NCBI RefSeq assembly: GCF_000242435.1
Contig: NZ_JH591187.1
Coordinates: 370,919-434,182, forward strand
Reading direction: 5' to 3'
Source of the DNA: Dialister succinatiphilus YIT 11850
GTDB taxonomy: Bacteria; Bacillota; Negativicutes; Veillonellales; Dialisteraceae
DNA: 63,264 nucleotides
The position numbers and the translations under genes were made by a program. The notes under the pieces were generated by a model. It was not told the origin of the DNA and did not search any database. It saw nothing but the letters and a program-made list of their open reading frames with translations. Positions within the stretch are counted from its first letter, which is position 1. Each line of letters opens with the position of its first letter. Positions 27,010 through 37,174 of this stretch are shown here, piece after piece.

Positions 27010-29859
27010 ATGGAAAAAGGAATTGTCATTCACGGGGCCAGGCAGAATAATCTGAAGAACATCGACCTCACCCTGCCTCGTAATAAACTTATCGTGTTCA
27101 CAGGACTTTCCGGCTCGGGAAAGTCATCTCTTGCCTTTGATACGATTTATGCGGAAGGGCAGAGAAAGTATGTGGAGTCCCTGTCTGCCTATGCCCGCCA
27201 GTTTTTAGGACAGATGAACAAGCCGGATGTGGACAAGATATCCGGCCTTTCGCCGGCCATTTCCATTGACCAGAAATCCACCAGCCATAATCCCCGGTCC
27301 ACTGTGGGCACAGTGACGGAAATCCATGATTATCTCCGCATGCTCTTTGCCCATGCCAGCCGGGCTTTCTGCCCTCACTGCGGCAGACCCATTCAGAGGC
27401 AGACCGTAGATCAGATTGTAGATGCCCTCACAGCTCTGGGAGACAGGACGAAGCTCATGATTCTGGGCCCTGTGGCTGTACAGAAGAAGGGAACCCACAA
27501 GAAGCTTCTGGAAGAACTCCGGAAGGAAGGGTATGTGCGCGTCCGGGTGGACGGGCAGGTGCTTTCTCTTTCCGATGAAATCGAACTGGAGAAGAATAAG
27601 AAGCATACCGTTGAAGTGGTGGTGGACCGCATCATTATTAAGGATGGCATTGTGCGCCGCCTCACGGACTCTGTGGAAGAAGCGCTGAAGCTGGGAGACG
27701 GCCTCATGGTGGGAGCGGTGCCGGGAGGGAAGGATTACCTCTTCAGCACCCACTTTGCCTGCCCGGACTGCGGCATTTCTCTGCCTAAACCGGAACCCCG
27801 CATCTTTTCTTTCAACAATCCCTTCGGTGCATGTCCTGCCTGCATGGGGCTGGGTTCTTCTCTGGAAGCAGATTTCAAACGAATTCTGCCGGACCATAAG
27901 CAGACCTTCCGTCTCGGGGCTATCCGCCCCTTTCCTTACAACAGGGAAAGCTGGCTTTATAAGCAGCTGGACGCCTTTTTGAAATCCTATGATCTCACCA
28001 TGGATGCCTGCTTTGATGACCTTCCTCCCAAAGGACAGGAGGAATTCAAGTACGGTGGGAGAGAAATGCTCACATTTTCCTATACCAACCAGGATGGAGA
28101 AACAAAGACGTACCAGCGGCAGTTTGAAGGTCTTGTACCCATGACAAAGAGAAGGTACGAAGAGGCCTGGACAGAAAAGATGAAGGAATCCCTGTCTAAC
28201 TACCTCATCGAGAAGCCCTGCCCTGTGTGTCATGGCGCCCGTCTCCGTCCGGAAAGCCTGGCCTTCCGGGTGGGCGGTAAGAATATTGCAGAAATATCCG
28301 ATATGCCCGTTTCCGAGCTCCTCCCCTTTTTGGAAAAGCTGGAACTGACAGATAAGGAAAAAATCATTGCAGACCAGATTCTTCGGGAAGTGAAAAGCCG
28401 TCTCACCTTCCTTTCCAATGTGGGCCTGGAATACCTGACCCTGTCCAGGGGAGCGTCTACCCTTTCCGGCGGTGAAGCCCAGCGCATCCGTCTGGCCACC
28501 CAGATCGGTTCCGGTCTGGTGGGGGTGCTTTATATTCTGGATGAACCCTCCATCGGCCTCCACCAGCGGGACAACGACAAACTTCTTGCCACACTGAAAG
28601 GAATGCGGGATCTGGGAAATACACTTATTGTGGTGGAACACGATGAAGACACTATCCGCTCTGCTGACTGGGTCGTGGACATCGGACCCGGTGCCGGTGA
28701 AAACGGCGGATATGTGGTGGCGGAAGGGACGCCGGAGGATATTAAGAAATCAAAGAAATCCATTACCGGCGCCTACCTTCGGGGCGAAAAATATATTCCT
28801 CTGCCGGAACACAGAAGAAAAGGGAATGGCCTGTTCCTTACCATCAAGGGCGCGTCAGAGCATAACCTGAAGCACATTAATGTTTCCTTCCCTCTGGGAG
28901 CTTTCACTGTGGTTACCGGTGAGTCTGGCTCCGGCAAGAGTACCCTGGTGAATGAAATCCTTTATCAGGGCCTGTCCAATATCAAGAACCATACCTCCTA
29001 TGCCGAAGGACAGTACGATACCATGGAAGGGGCGGAATATGTGGATAAGATTATCGACATTGACCAGCAGCCCATCGGCCGCACGCCAAGATCAAATCCC
29101 GCCACCTATACCGGTGTTTTCAATGATATCCGGGAGCTTTTCAGCCAGACTTCGGAAGCCAAAATGAGGGGATATAAGCCGGGACGATTCAGCTTCAACA
29201 TCAAAGGCGGCCGCTGCGAGGCCTGCCACGGCGATGGCATTATTAAAATTGAAATGCAGTTTCTTTCTGATGTATACGTGCCCTGCGAAGTATGCCATGG
29301 TGCCCGGTACAACAGGGAGACCCTGGAAGTCCGGTATAAGGGAAAGAATATTTCCGATGTACTGAACATGACGGTGGACGAAGCGGTACCATTTTTTGAA
29401 AATCATCCACGCATTTTGAGAAAACTGGAAACCCTGCAGGAAGTGGGGCTGGGCTACATCCATCTGGGACAGCCGGCCACTACTATGTCCGGCGGCGAGG
29501 CCCAGCGTGTGAAACTGGCTACGGAACTAATGAGGAGAGGCACAGGAGATACCCTCTATATCCTGGATGAACCTACCACAGGCCTCCATACCGAAGATAT
29601 CAGGAAACTGCTCATTGTGCTGCAGAAGCTGGTGGATCAGGGAAATACGGTGGTGGTCATCGAACATAACCTGGATGTGGTGAAAGTAGCGGACTACATC
29701 ATCGATCTGGGCCCTGAAGGCGGCGATAAGGGCGGTGAAGTGGTGGCCTGCGGCACACCGGAGGACATCTGCCGGGTGAAACGGTCCTACACCGGTCAAT
29801 ACCTGCTTCCAGTGATGGAAAGAACCAGGGAAGTGATGAAAGACCATGAAAATGATTGA
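27010..29859 (+). CDS. uvrA: Excinuclease ABC subunit A
   Basis: 949 aa. Two ABC ATPase halves: Walker [17 protein letters not shown] at 32-47 and a second [14 protein letters not shown] at about 638-651; signatures [19 protein letters not shown] and [15 protein letters not shown]. Zinc modules CPHCGRP and CPDCG...CPACMGLG, and CEACHGDG...[10 protein letters not shown]. It recognises DNA damage with UvrB. I chose the ATG at 27010 after AAAGGAATAGA; 13 upstream codons are not conserved. Overlaps uvrC by 14 bases. Confidence 0.98.
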   Translation: MEKGIVIHGARQNNLKNIDLTLPRNKLIVFTGLSGSGKSSLAFDTIYAEGQRKYVESLSAYARQFLGQMNKPDVDKISGLSPAISIDQKSTSHNPRSTVGTVTEIHDYLRMLFAHASRAFCPHCGRPIQRQTVDQIVDALTALGDRTKLMILGPVAVQKKGTHKKLLEELRKEGYVRVRVDGQVLSLSDEIELEKNKKHTVEVVVDRIIIKDGIVRRLTDSVEEALKLGDGLMVGAVPGGKDYLFSTHFACPDCGISLPKPEPRIFSFNNPFGACPACMGLGSSLEADFKRILPDHKQTFRLGAIRPFPYNRESWLYKQLDAFLKSYDLTMDACFDDLPPKGQEEFKYGGREMLTFSYTNQDGETKTYQRQFEGLVPMTKRRYEEAWTEKMKESLSNYLIEKPCPVCHGARLRPESLAFRVGGKNIAEISDMPVSELLPFLEKLELTDKEKIIADQILREVKSRLTFLSNVGLEYLTLSRGASTLSGGEAQRIRLATQIGSGLVGVLYILDEPSIGLHQRDNDKLLATLKGMRDLGNTLIVVEHDEDTIRSADWVVDIGPGAGENGGYVVAEGTPEDIKKSKKSITGAYLRGEKYIPLPEHRRKGNGLFLTIKGASEHNLKHINVSFPLGAFTVVTGESGSGKSTLVNEILYQGLSNIKNHTSYAEGQYDTMEGAEYVDKIIDIDQQPIGRTPRSNPATYTGVFNDIRELFSQTSEAKMRGYKPGRFSFNIKGGRCEACHGDGIIKIEMQFLSDVYVPCEVCHGARYNRETLEVRYKGKNISDVLNMTVDEAVPFFENHPRILRKLETLQEVGLGYIHLGQPATTMSGGEAQRVKLATELMRRGTGDTLYILDEPTTGLHTEDIRKLLIVLQKLVDQGNTVVVIEHNLDVVKVADYIIDLGPEGGDKGGEVVACGTPEDICRVKRSYTGQYLLPVMERTREVMKDHEND

Positions 29860-31711
29860 CGTAAACGATAAAATTCGGGCTAAGGTAGAAGCCCTGCCGG
29901 ATTCACCCGGCGTTTACCGCTGGAAAGATAAAGATGGCCGGGTGATTTATGTAGGGAAGGCAAAGAACCTGAAAAACAGGGTGCGCTCCTATGTAAGAGA
30001 GGATAAGAACCGCTCTCCGAAAGTGGCGGCCATGATACGCCATGCGGAAGATCTGGACATTACCATGACTGCCACGGAAATGGAAGCCCTGATTCTGGAA
30101 TGCAACCTCATCAAGGAAATCCATCCGAAATACAATATTTCCCTCAGGGATGATAAGTCCTATCCCTATGTGAAAATCACAACCAACGAAGAATGGCCCC
30201 GCATTTTTGTGACAAGAAATATCCGCCATGATGACGGCGCCCGCTATTTCGGCCCTTTTACCGATGTGGGAAGCCTTCGCACTACCCTGAGCCTCCTGAG
30301 GCGCTATTATCCCATCCGAAACTGCCGCTCCATGAAAGTTTCCCGGCCCTGCCTCCAATACCATCTTCATCTCTGCGCAGGTCCCTGCTTCCATCTCTGT
30401 TCCAGGGAAGACTACGACTCCTACGTACGTACAGTGTGCGACCTTTTCGAAGGAAAAAGTACGGAACTGGTGAAGGAACTGAAACAGAAGATGATGGCTG
30501 CCTCCGACGCCATGGACTATGAGCTGGCCGCTAAATACAGAGACCAGATCAGAGCGGTGGAGTCGGTGCAGCAGCGGCAGAATATAGTGGCCAGCGAAGG
30601 AGACTTCGACGTCGTAGGCTATGCCCGGGACGGCAGTCATGCAGGACTGGAAGTCTTTTATATCCGCTATGGCCGTATGGTGGGAAAGGAAAACTTCAGC
30701 ATACCGGAAAGTGAAAACGAAACGGACGAAGAAATCATCACTGCCTTTATTCGTGATTTCTATGGTGGCAATCCCACATCCATCCCCAGGGAAATCATCC
30801 TGCCCCTTCTGCCGGCGGAACAGGAACTCATTGCGTCCTGGATGACAAAACTGAAAGGCAGCGAAGTGACCCTTATTCTTCCTCAGCGCGGCTTTAAACG
30901 GCGATTAAAGGACATGGCCATGGCTAACGCTGCCAAGTATCTTTCCGACAAAAAGCTGCAGTGGGAATACCAGGACGCCCGGGAACAGGGGGCGGTGAAA
31001 AAACTGAAGGATCTGCTCCACCTGCCAAGGCTGCCGGAACGGATGGAATGCTTCGATATTTCCCATAACCAGGGCGCTGAAACCACAGGCTCCATGGTGG
31101 TCTTCGAACATGGCCGTCCGGCGAAGAGGGAGTACAGGAAATTCAAACTCCAGACCACCCAGGGCCATGCCGATGATTTCAAATCCATGGCAGAAGTCAT
31201 GAGCCGCCGCTATGGAAATGAAAAAGACTGGCCCGCACCGGACCTTATCGTTCTGGATGGCGGCCTGGGACAGCTTCATGCCGCCCTGCCCGCCATCAGA
31301 AACGCCGGCTGTGATGCCCCTGTCATCGGCCTGGCCAAGAGAATCGAGGAAATCTACGTGGAAGGTTCCGAAGACCCCATCGTCCTGGATCATCACGAAC
31401 CGGCCCTCAAGCTTCTCCAGTTCATTCGCGACGAAGCCCACCGCTTCGTTATCACCTACCACAGGAAATGGACGAATAAGAGAAATACCGAATCCATCCT
31501 GGACCACATCGAAGGCATCGGCCCCACCAGAAGAAACGCTCTATGGCATGCCTTCCGCTCTCTTGACGAAATGCGTAAAGCCACTATAGAAGAACTGTCC
31601 CAGGTTCCCGGCATGAACAAAAGGGCAGCAGAAGCGGTATACCGATTCTTTCATATGAGAAAAGACGAAAAACAGATGGTCCTTACAGGACAAAAGGTGG
31701 AAGGGGAATAG
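29846..31711 (+). CDS. uvrC: Excinuclease ABC subunit C
   Basis: 621 aa dual nuclease. The GIY-YIG domain is at the N-terminus ([21 protein letters not shown], split at about 22-42) for the 3' cut. A UVR segment follows ([16 protein letters not shown], about 215-230). An RNase H-like domain for the 5' cut holds [19 protein letters not shown] and [11 protein letters not shown], and C-terminal helix-hairpin-helix motifs are at [16 protein letters not shown] and [16 protein letters not shown]. Complete, and coupled to uvrA. Confidence 0.98.
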   Translation: MKMIDVNDKIRAKVEALPDSPGVYRWKDKDGRVIYVGKAKNLKNRVRSYVREDKNRSPKVAAMIRHAEDLDITMTATEMEALILECNLIKEIHPKYNISLRDDKSYPYVKITTNEEWPRIFVTRNIRHDDGARYFGPFTDVGSLRTTLSLLRRYYPIRNCRSMKVSRPCLQYHLHLCAGPCFHLCSREDYDSYVRTVCDLFEGKSTELVKELKQKMMAASDAMDYELAAKYRDQIRAVESVQQRQNIVASEGDFDVVGYARDGSHAGLEVFYIRYGRMVGKENFSIPESENETDEEIITAFIRDFYGGNPTSIPREIILPLLPAEQELIASWMTKLKGSEVTLILPQRGFKRRLKDMAMANAAKYLSDKKLQWEYQDAREQGAVKKLKDLLHLPRLPERMECFDISHNQGAETTGSMVVFEHGRPAKREYRKFKLQTTQGHADDFKSMAEVMSRRYGNEKDWPAPDLIVLDGGLGQLHAALPAIRNAGCDAPVIGLAKRIEEIYVEGSEDPIVLDHHEPALKLLQFIRDEAHRFVITYHRKWTNKRNTESILDHIEGIGPTRRNALWHAFRSLDEMRKATIEELSQVPGMNKRAAEAVYRFFHMRKDEKQMVLTGQKVEGE

Positions 31712-31779
31712 GGAGAGGCACAGCAGGGCTTCCCGCCCTTCTGCTCCTGCTTTGATGCTTACCTTTTCCATCTCAACCC

Positions 31780-31808
31780 TTGACAAAGCCCGATTCTCCA
31801 CGTATAAT
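31780..31808 (+). promoter_or_regulatory. rpmF promoter
   Basis: TTGACA, 17 bases, TATAAT: perfect in both hexamers and spacing. The transcribed leader of about 90 bases has a small hairpin (GCTGTATAAAACGTACAGC, about 31844-31862) that could be a control element, though this is speculative. Confidence 0.9.
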
Positions 31809-31906
31809 GATGAAGTTGATAATTTTATCCACCAGCTTAAGGCGCTGTATAAAACGTACAGCAGGAGCTATCAAGCGGCAGGCCGATAGGTAAGGAGGTG
31901 CTAAGA

Positions 31907-32092
31907 ATGCCGGTTCCGAAGACAAAAAGTTCCAGATCCCGTCGTGATAAGAGACGTGCTAACTGGAAGCTGACTGTTCCGGGTCTTGTGGAATGCCCGC
32001 AGTGCCATGCACTGAAAAAACCTCATCATGTATGCCCTGTATGCGGTTACTACAAAGGCAAACAGATCATCAGCAAGACTGTTGAAGAATAA
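31907..32092 (+). CDS. rpmF: Ribosomal protein L32
   Basis: 61 aa. N-terminal MPVPKTKSSRSRRDKRRANW and a zinc-ribbon with CPQCHALKKPHHVCPVCGYY (four Cys kept). Start ATG after GGAGGTG. It is transcribed alone between a perfect promoter and a terminator; the DUF177 (YceD) gene that often precedes rpmF is not here. Confidence 0.97.
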   Translation: MPVPKTKSSRSRRDKRRANWKLTVPGLVECPQCHALKKPHHVCPVCGYYKGKQIISKTVEE

Positions 32093-32095
32093 TAG

Positions 32096-32129
32096 AAAAA
32101 CGTTTTCCTCCAGAGGGAAACGTTTTTTT
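32096..32129 (+). terminator. Terminator after rpmF
   Basis: AAAAACGTTTTCCTC paired with GGGAAACGTTTTTTT, directly after the stop. Confidence 0.9.
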
Positions 32130-32550
32130 AGTGTCTGGAAAAGGGGATAAGTAATGAAGAAAAAGGTGCTGGAAGTGTCGGCGGTAAGTGCATCATTTTT
32201 TCTTTTCGAACCTATCCTCAGCGCTTCTTCCGGTGGAAGGAGCGCTGAATACCAGGGGATAGGCGATGTCAGCTCTTAGAATCCAAAGGGCTCGTCAAGC
32301 CTGAGTATCTTTTGTGCCCTTTTGTGTCTGTGGTACCACTTTCTCCCGCAAGCGGGGGATAATCATGTGAGTGAATGCGCCCTTTTATCTATTTTTCACA
32401 TGGTATCTATACTGAAAATATGCTATAATTATCGCAAGTTCAATGCAGAAGTCTGCTCGCTTTGGCTTTTGGAAGGATAGTTTCACAGGAGAATATGAAG
32501 AGGCCGGACGGGAAGAATGGATGCAATATAAAAAAGGGAGGAACAGTAGA
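32130..32550 (+). promoter_or_regulatory. Leader region of the ABC importer, with large hairpin
   Basis: 421 bases without a gene. A compound hairpin fills 32210-32264: outer CCTATCC with GGATAGG, inner CAGCGCTTCTTCC with GGAAGGAGCGCTG. A second small hairpin (CCCGC-AA-GCGGG) is at about 32343-32354. An extended -10 promoter TGCTATAAT is at 32421-32429, after both hairpins, so they are not in that transcript. I found no T-box, although related amino acid transporters often have one. Confidence 0.5.
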
Positions 32551-33552
32551 ATGGCAGGAAGTCAATGGAAGAAGATTCTGGCAGCAGGTTTATGCGGCCT
32601 TATGGCAGCAGGTGTTTTGGCAGGCTGCGGCGGTGGAAGCGGAAGTGGAAGCAGCAGTTCCGGCGGTAAAATGAAGGTGGGCATTGTCCAGATTGTGCAG
32701 CACCCGGCGCTGGATGAGTCGAATAAAGGGTTTGTGGATGCTTTGAATGAAGCGGGGCTGAAGGATAAGGTGGAAATCGATGAGCAGAATGCCCAGGGTG
32801 ACCAGTCCAATCTGAAGGCTATTGCCAATCGTTATGTGTCCGGCAATTACAAGCTCATCGGTGCTATTTCTACACCGGCGGCCCAGGCGATGGCCAATGC
32901 TACCGATAAGATTCCCATTATCTGCACTGCTATTTCCGATTTTGAAAATGCAAAGCTCATGAAGTCGGAGAAGGCACCGGACAGCAACGTAACCGGCACC
33001 AATGACCGGGGACCGGTAGATAAGCAGGTGAAGCTGATTAAGGAAATTCAGCCCAATGTCAAGAAAATCGGTATTATTTATAATTCCAGTGAAATCAATT
33101 CGGTGGTGCAGGCTAAGCATCTGAAGGAAAACTGCCAGCCCCTGGGCATTGATGTGGTGGAACTGACAGTGAATTCTGTGAATGATGTGCAGCAGGTAGC
33201 GGAAGGCTTCCTGGGCGGTAAGGTAGATGCCATTTACGTACCTACCGATAATATTATCGCTTCTTCTATTCCTACTCTGATGGCTGTAGCCAACAGGGAG
33301 AAGATCCCCGTATACGGCGCAGAAGTGGGTCATGTAAAGAACGGCGTGCTGGCTTCCGAGTCCATCAGCTTCTATGATATTGGACACCGGGCAGGCCAGA
33401 TGGCTGCGGAAATCCTGAAGGGAAATAAGACGGTAAAAGATTTCCCTGTAGAAGGAGCAGACAAGACGAAGCTTTACATCAATAAGAGTGAAATGGAAAC
33501 ATTGGGTATCCAGATTCCAAAGGAAGTTCTTGACAGGGCAGAAATGATCTGA
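32551..33552 (+). CDS. ABC transporter substrate-binding lipoprotein (TrpX-like, COG2984)
   Basis: 333 residues. Lipoprotein signal ending in LAGC (Cys about 25), a Gly/Ser linker, then a two-lobed periplasmic binding domain: VGIVQIVQHPALDESNKGFVDAL, IGAISTPAAQAMANAT, VTGTNDRGPVDKQVKLI, KKIGIIYNSSEINSV and DAIYVPTDNIIASSIPTL, all typical of the family. Start ATG after GGGAGGAACAG. Relatives bind tryptophan or tyrosine; which ligand applies here cannot be read from the sequence. A hairpin separates it from the next gene. Confidence 0.88.
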   Translation: MAGSQWKKILAAGLCGLMAAGVLAGCGGGSGSGSSSSGGKMKVGIVQIVQHPALDESNKGFVDALNEAGLKDKVEIDEQNAQGDQSNLKAIANRYVSGNYKLIGAISTPAAQAMANATDKIPIICTAISDFENAKLMKSEKAPDSNVTGTNDRGPVDKQVKLIKEIQPNVKKIGIIYNSSEINSVVQAKHLKENCQPLGIDVVELTVNSVNDVQQVAEGFLGGKVDAIYVPTDNIIASSIPTLMAVANREKIPVYGAEVGHVKNGVLASESISFYDIGHRAGQMAAEILKGNKTVKDFPVEGADKTKLYINKSEMETLGIQIPKEVLDRAEMI

Positions 33553-33570
33553 CGTTTTACAGGAAAAGAC

Positions 33571-33607
33571 AAAGAGTAACTTCCGATTTCAACGGAGGTT
33601 ACTCTTT
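33571..33607 (+). terminator. Hairpin between the two binding-protein genes
   Basis: AAAGAGTAAC pairs with GTTACTCTTT, with a further CCG/CGG inside. It is likely a partial terminator that reduces transcription of the genes after the first, abundant binding protein. The T run is only three bases before ATC. Confidence 0.65.
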
Positions 33608-33645
33608 ATCTATGGTTTTAAAATTTTAGGGAAAGGGTTAGTGTT

Positions 33646-34686
33646 GTGGCTTCAAAACTGAAACAGCTCTGGTGGTTAATGCTTATTTTTGCGGTGTGTA
33701 ATGTAGTGATGGCCGTGATGTTGTACCAGTCTTCATCACCGGAACCGGTCAATGAAGATGTGGTGCCTGTTGCGGCGAAGAATGTGTATTCCATCGGCAT
33801 TCTGCAGTCCGATGATCTGGCGGAACAGAATAAAATGACCGCCGGTGTGCTGGCAGCGCTGGAGGCTGAGGGATACAGCAAGGGCGGCAGAGCCAAAATC
33901 GACATTGTGCAGGCCAAGGGCAATGACAAGAAACTGGAAGCTTCAGCAAAGAAGTTTGCCCGGGACAAAAAGGACTTAATTATCGCTATCGGCACCGATT
34001 CCGCCAAAGCAGCTGTCAAAGCGACAAAAAACATTCCCATTGTGGGAGTGGGGGTCATGAATTTTAAGAAGGATAAAGATTTCGCAGGACATCGAAATCT
34101 TACCGGCATCATGGATAATCCGGCTATCCTGACCCAGATTCGCATGGCCAGCCGCTGCATGTCTGTGAAAAAGCTGGGCATCCTCTATAATCCCGGCGAT
34201 GCAGCTGCCTCTCTGCAGGTAGAAATCCTCCGAGAAGTAGCTGCCCAGAAAGGGATCTCTCTCTATGAGGTAGCCTATCAGCCCGACAAGGCGGCAGAAC
34301 CCCAGATTCAGAAACTGGTGGGTCATATTACGGCCCTCTATGTGCCGGAAGACACGGACCTCCTTACTCATTTTGATGACATCGTAAAGGTGATGAATGG
34401 CGCCAATATTCCTATCATTGGAGAACAGTCTGAAATGGTACGGCGGGGCGCTCTCATTTCCGTATCTCCCAGCTACTACCGCATGGGATTCTCCGGCGGC
34501 CGCATGGCAGCCAGTCTGCTGAAGGGGGATCTGATTCCCGAAGATATTCCCATCATGCGTCAGCAGGATCCGGATATCGTCATCAATATGAAGCAGGTGA
34601 ATGCTTTGAATATTCCGCTGCCCGGAGACCTGTGGCAGCGTTCCAGAAAGCTGTACCTCTATGATGGACAGCCTGCAAGACCCTGA
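33646..34686 (+). CDS. Second TrpX-like binding protein, membrane anchored
   Basis: 346 residues, GTG start after AGGGAAAGGG. Instead of a lipobox it has an uncleaved hydrophobic segment (WWLMLIFAVCNVVMAVMLY, about 6-24). The binding domain is of the same family as the previous gene: SIGILQSDDLAEQNKMTAGV, LIIAIGTDSAKAAVKATKNIP, VGVGVMNFKKDK, KLGILYNPGDAAASLQVE and ALYVPEDTDLLTHFDDIVKV. The two proteins are diverged paralogues. It may deliver a second ligand to the same permease or act as a sensor; both are inference. Confidence 0.85.
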   Translation: MASKLKQLWWLMLIFAVCNVVMAVMLYQSSSPEPVNEDVVPVAAKNVYSIGILQSDDLAEQNKMTAGVLAALEAEGYSKGGRAKIDIVQAKGNDKKLEASAKKFARDKKDLIIAIGTDSAKAAVKATKNIPIVGVGVMNFKKDKDFAGHRNLTGIMDNPAILTQIRMASRCMSVKKLGILYNPGDAAASLQVEILREVAAQKGISLYEVAYQPDKAAEPQIQKLVGHITALYVPEDTDLLTHFDDIVKVMNGANIPIIGEQSEMVRRGALISVSPSYYRMGFSGGRMAASLLKGDLIPEDIPIMRQQDPDIVINMKQVNALNIPLPGDLWQRSRKLYLYDGQPARP

Positions 34687-34729
34687 TTAGGATTTGTATT
34701 CAGTTAACCTTATAAAGGAAGGAAATCAA

Positions 34730-35611
34730 ATGGCAGATTTAGCAGTTTCCACCATTGCCCAGGGACTGATGTGGTCCATCCTGGCCATTGGCGTATTTCT
34801 ATCTTTCCGCGTACTTGATGTACCGGATATGACCTGCGAAGGCAGCTTCCCTCTGGGTGGTGCTATTGCAGCTTCTCTTATTGCTTCCGGCGCCTCTCCA
34901 TGGGCAGCCATCGCAGCTGGTGCGGCAGGAGGCCTCATTGCAGGCACGGTTACCGGCATCCTTTATACGAAATTAAAGATTCCCGCCATTCTGGCCGGCA
35001 TCCTTACCATGATTGCCCTTTACTCCATTAACCTCCACATTATGGGGAAGGCCAATATTTCTCTTCTGCGGGTGGATACCGTATTTTCCACCACCGCCAG
35101 CCTGCTCCATGTGAGCCAGTCCACGGCAGCTTTCATTGTGCCGGCAGTCCTTATGATTATTATTTCCGCCCTTATTTACTGGTTCTTTGGTACGGAACTG
35201 GGAATGTGCATTCGCGCTACCGGCTATAATCCACAGATGGTACGGGCCCAGGGCGTGAACACGGACACCATGATTATTATGGGCCTCTTTATTTCCAATG
35301 CCCTCATCGGCCTCTGCGGTGCCGTGGTAGCACAGAACAACGGCTTTGCCGATGTAGGCATGGGCATCGGTACTATCGTTATCGGCCTGGCCTCCGTCAT
35401 CATTGGTGAAGTGATTCTTGGCGTGGACAGCTTCTCCGGCTCTCTCCTTGCTGTGGTGGTGGGCTCCATTATTTATCGCGTAGTCATTGCAGTGGTGCTC
35501 TATCTGGGCATGCCGCCGAACGATTTGAAACTGTTCACCGCTATTCTTGTCATGCTTGCCCTGGCTGCTCCTATGATCAAGGGCAAAGTCAATATAGGAA
35601 AGGCAGGCTGA
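34730..35611 (+). CDS. ABC transporter permease (TrpY-like, COG4120)
   Basis: 293 residues with about eight to nine hydrophobic segments. Typical parts are FRVLDVPDMTCEGSFPLGGAIAASL, GGLIAGTVTGILYTKLKIPAILAGIL and MCIRATGYNPQMVRAQGVN. The start ATG follows GGAAGGAAATC. Related to the branched-chain amino acid permease family. Works as a homodimer with the ATPase three bases downstream. Confidence 0.9.
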   Translation: MADLAVSTIAQGLMWSILAIGVFLSFRVLDVPDMTCEGSFPLGGAIAASLIASGASPWAAIAAGAAGGLIAGTVTGILYTKLKIPAILAGILTMIALYSINLHIMGKANISLLRVDTVFSTTASLLHVSQSTAAFIVPAVLMIIISALIYWFFGTELGMCIRATGYNPQMVRAQGVNTDTMIIMGLFISNALIGLCGAVVAQNNGFADVGMGIGTIVIGLASVIIGEVILGVDSFSGSLLAVVVGSIIYRVVIAVVLYLGMPPNDLKLFTAILVMLALAAPMIKGKVNIGKAG

Positions 35612-35613
35612 TT

Positions 35614-36402
35614 ATGCTTAAAGTTACAGATATCAGCAAAACATTCTTCAAGGGAACCACCAATGAAAAGAAAGCGCTCAGCCATTTGTCCCTGACTCTG
35701 AACGACGGTGATTTCTGCACTGTCATCGGCAGCAACGGCGCAGGTAAGAGTACCCTTCTGAACTCTATTGCCGGTGCCTATATTCCTGACAGCGGCACCA
35801 TTGAAATCAATGGTCACGATGTGACTAAGGTGAGTGAATATAAAAGAGCCAAGTACATCGGCCGGGTTTTCCAGGATCCATTGAAAGGCACTGCCGCCGG
35901 CATGCAGGTGGAAGAAAACCTGATTATCGCTTCCAGAAGAGGGGAGAGCCGCCGGCTTCGCTGGGCTTTTTCCTCCGGTGACCATGAAAAATTCCGGGAC
36001 ATGGTAGCCCGTCTGGGCCTTGGTCTGGAAGATCGTCTCTCCACCAGAATCGGACTCCTTTCCGGCGGCCAGCGGCAGGCACTGACCCTGCTTATGGCCA
36101 CTCTGAAAAAGCCGGATATCCTTCTTCTTGATGAACCTACCGCAGCCCTGGATCCGAAGACTGCAGGCAAAGTGCTGAAAATTACCGATGAAATCGTACA
36201 CGAACAGCACCTTACCACCCTGATGATTACCCACAACATGAGGGATGCCCTGAAATACGGCAACCGCCTCATCATGATGAACAGCGGCACCATTATTGCC
36301 GACTACAGCCCAGAAGAGAAGCAGAAACTCACTATCGATGATCTGCTGAAGAAATTTGAAGAAACCTCCGGCGCCATGAGCGATAGAGTTCTTCTTGGAT
36401 AA
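35614..36402 (+). CDS. ABC transporter ATP-binding protein (TrpZ-like, COG1101)
   Basis: 262 aa. Walker A GSNGAGKSTLLNSIAG, Q-loop RVFQDPLKGT, signature LSGGQRQALTLLMA, Walker B ILLLDEPTAALDP and the switch His in TLMITHNMRDAL. It powers the importer made of the two binding proteins and the permease. Stop at 36402, six bases before the rpsO -35. Confidence 0.93.
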   Translation: MLKVTDISKTFFKGTTNEKKALSHLSLTLNDGDFCTVIGSNGAGKSTLLNSIAGAYIPDSGTIEINGHDVTKVSEYKRAKYIGRVFQDPLKGTAAGMQVEENLIIASRRGESRRLRWAFSSGDHEKFRDMVARLGLGLEDRLSTRIGLLSGGQRQALTLLMATLKKPDILLLDEPTAALDPKTAGKVLKITDEIVHEQHLTTLMITHNMRDALKYGNRLIMMNSGTIIADYSPEEKQKLTIDDLLKKFEETSGAMSDRVLLG

Positions 36403-36407
36403 ACGTC

Positions 36408-36436
36408 TTGCAATCTATAGTCTGTTCATGTATAAT
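36408..36436 (+). promoter_or_regulatory. rpsO promoter
   Basis: TTGCAA (36408-36413), 17 bases, TATAAT (36431-36436). About 80 bases of leader follow before the start; rpsO leaders in other bacteria bind S15 for autoregulation. Confidence 0.75.
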
Positions 36437-36521
36437 TACACGTGGTTGAACTGTACCCCAGTTTATCGCAACTCCGGCGTAGACCTGGATACAGCAATTT
36501 ATATTTTTATAGGAGGCTATT

Positions 36522-36791
36522 ATGTTAACAGCTGAAGCAAAAAAAGAAATCATTGACACCTATGCAGTCCACGAAGGCGATACCGGATCTCCGGAAGTAC
36601 AGATTGCTATCCTCTCCAAGAGAATCGCTCTCCTTACCGAACATCTGAAGTCCCACAAGAAAGACCATCATTCCCGCCGCGGCCTGCTGAAAATGGTTGG
36701 CCAGCGCAGAAACATGCTGGACTATCTCCGTCGCAAAGACATCGAACGCTACAGAGCTCTCGGTGCAAAACTGGGCCTGCGTCTGAAATAA
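36522..36791 (+). CDS. rpsO: Ribosomal protein S15
   Basis: 89 aa, ATG after AGGAGG. Contains [42 protein letters not shown] and LDYLRRKD, all S15 hallmarks. It binds 16S rRNA in the 30S platform. pnp lies further downstream, as usual, but here 1.3 kb of non-coding sequence separates them. Confidence 0.98.
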   Translation: MLTAEAKKEIIDTYAVHEGDTGSPEVQIAILSKRIALLTEHLKSHKKDHHSRRGLLKMVGQRRNMLDYLRRKDIERYRALGAKLGLRLK

Positions 36792-36805
36792 GATTTCAAA
36801 GAAAG

Positions 36806-36830
36806 AGACTACCGAAAGGTAGTCTTTTTT
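36806..36830 (+). terminator. Terminator after rpsO
   Basis: AGACTACC-GAAA-GGTAGTCTTTTTT, a perfect stem with GNRA loop and T run. Confidence 0.92.
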
Positions 36831-36879
36831 AGTGAAAAGAAGGTTCGAAAGATATTCACAGACAGTGGCTGTATGGCAA

Positions 36880-37135
36880 CAGACAGGCTGCCAGGAGAGG
36901 GAAGGGGGATGAAGTATACAGCTTTCTTCCTCTGGAAGACGACTATCCTGCAGCACTGTGGCGTTAGGCTGTTATTCGAGTATAGACTGCACACCATGCG
37001 GGTACCTGAATGCCCGACGGTGGTGCCGCAGGCAGTGGATAACAGCAGACTTTTTGTAGGAAAGATAAACCCCCATGAAGTCTGGGACAGCTCATTTTCC
37101 AGAGTAAATTTGTCAACTCATGAATTCGATAAAAA
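36880..37135 (+). ncRNA. Candidate rod-shaped ncRNA (6S-like fold)
   Basis: No convincing protein. The segment can fold into one long interrupted rod: GCTG-CCAG (36887-36894) with CTGG-CAGC (37082-37091), GGGGG (36904-36908) with CCCCC (37070-37074), ATCCTGCA with TGTAGGA, GCTGTTAT (36968-36975) with ATAACAGC (37039-37046), then CTGC/GCAG, CACCA/TGGTG and CGGGTA/TGCCCG closing a small loop. A terminator follows at 37136. A long rod with internal bubbles in the rpsO-pnp gap would suit 6S RNA (ssrS), but I did not identify conserved 6S sequence, and the promoter is unclear. Confidence 0.45.
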
Positions 37136-37172
37136 GATCCCCACCCTTTGTAAAAAAAGGCGGGGATTTTTT
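37136..37172. terminator. Bidirectional terminator between two candidate ncRNAs
   Basis: GATCCCCACC pairs with GGCGGGGAT with one mismatch around a T/A-rich loop; seven T follow on the + strand, and five T (after GATC) on the minus strand. Confidence 0.8.
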
Positions 37173-37174
37173 TA

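Noticed and set aside
32130-32550. Trp T-box or attenuator for the ABC importer
   Set aside because: No T-box core, specifier loop or Trp-rich leader peptide was found, and the best promoter lies downstream of the hairpins.
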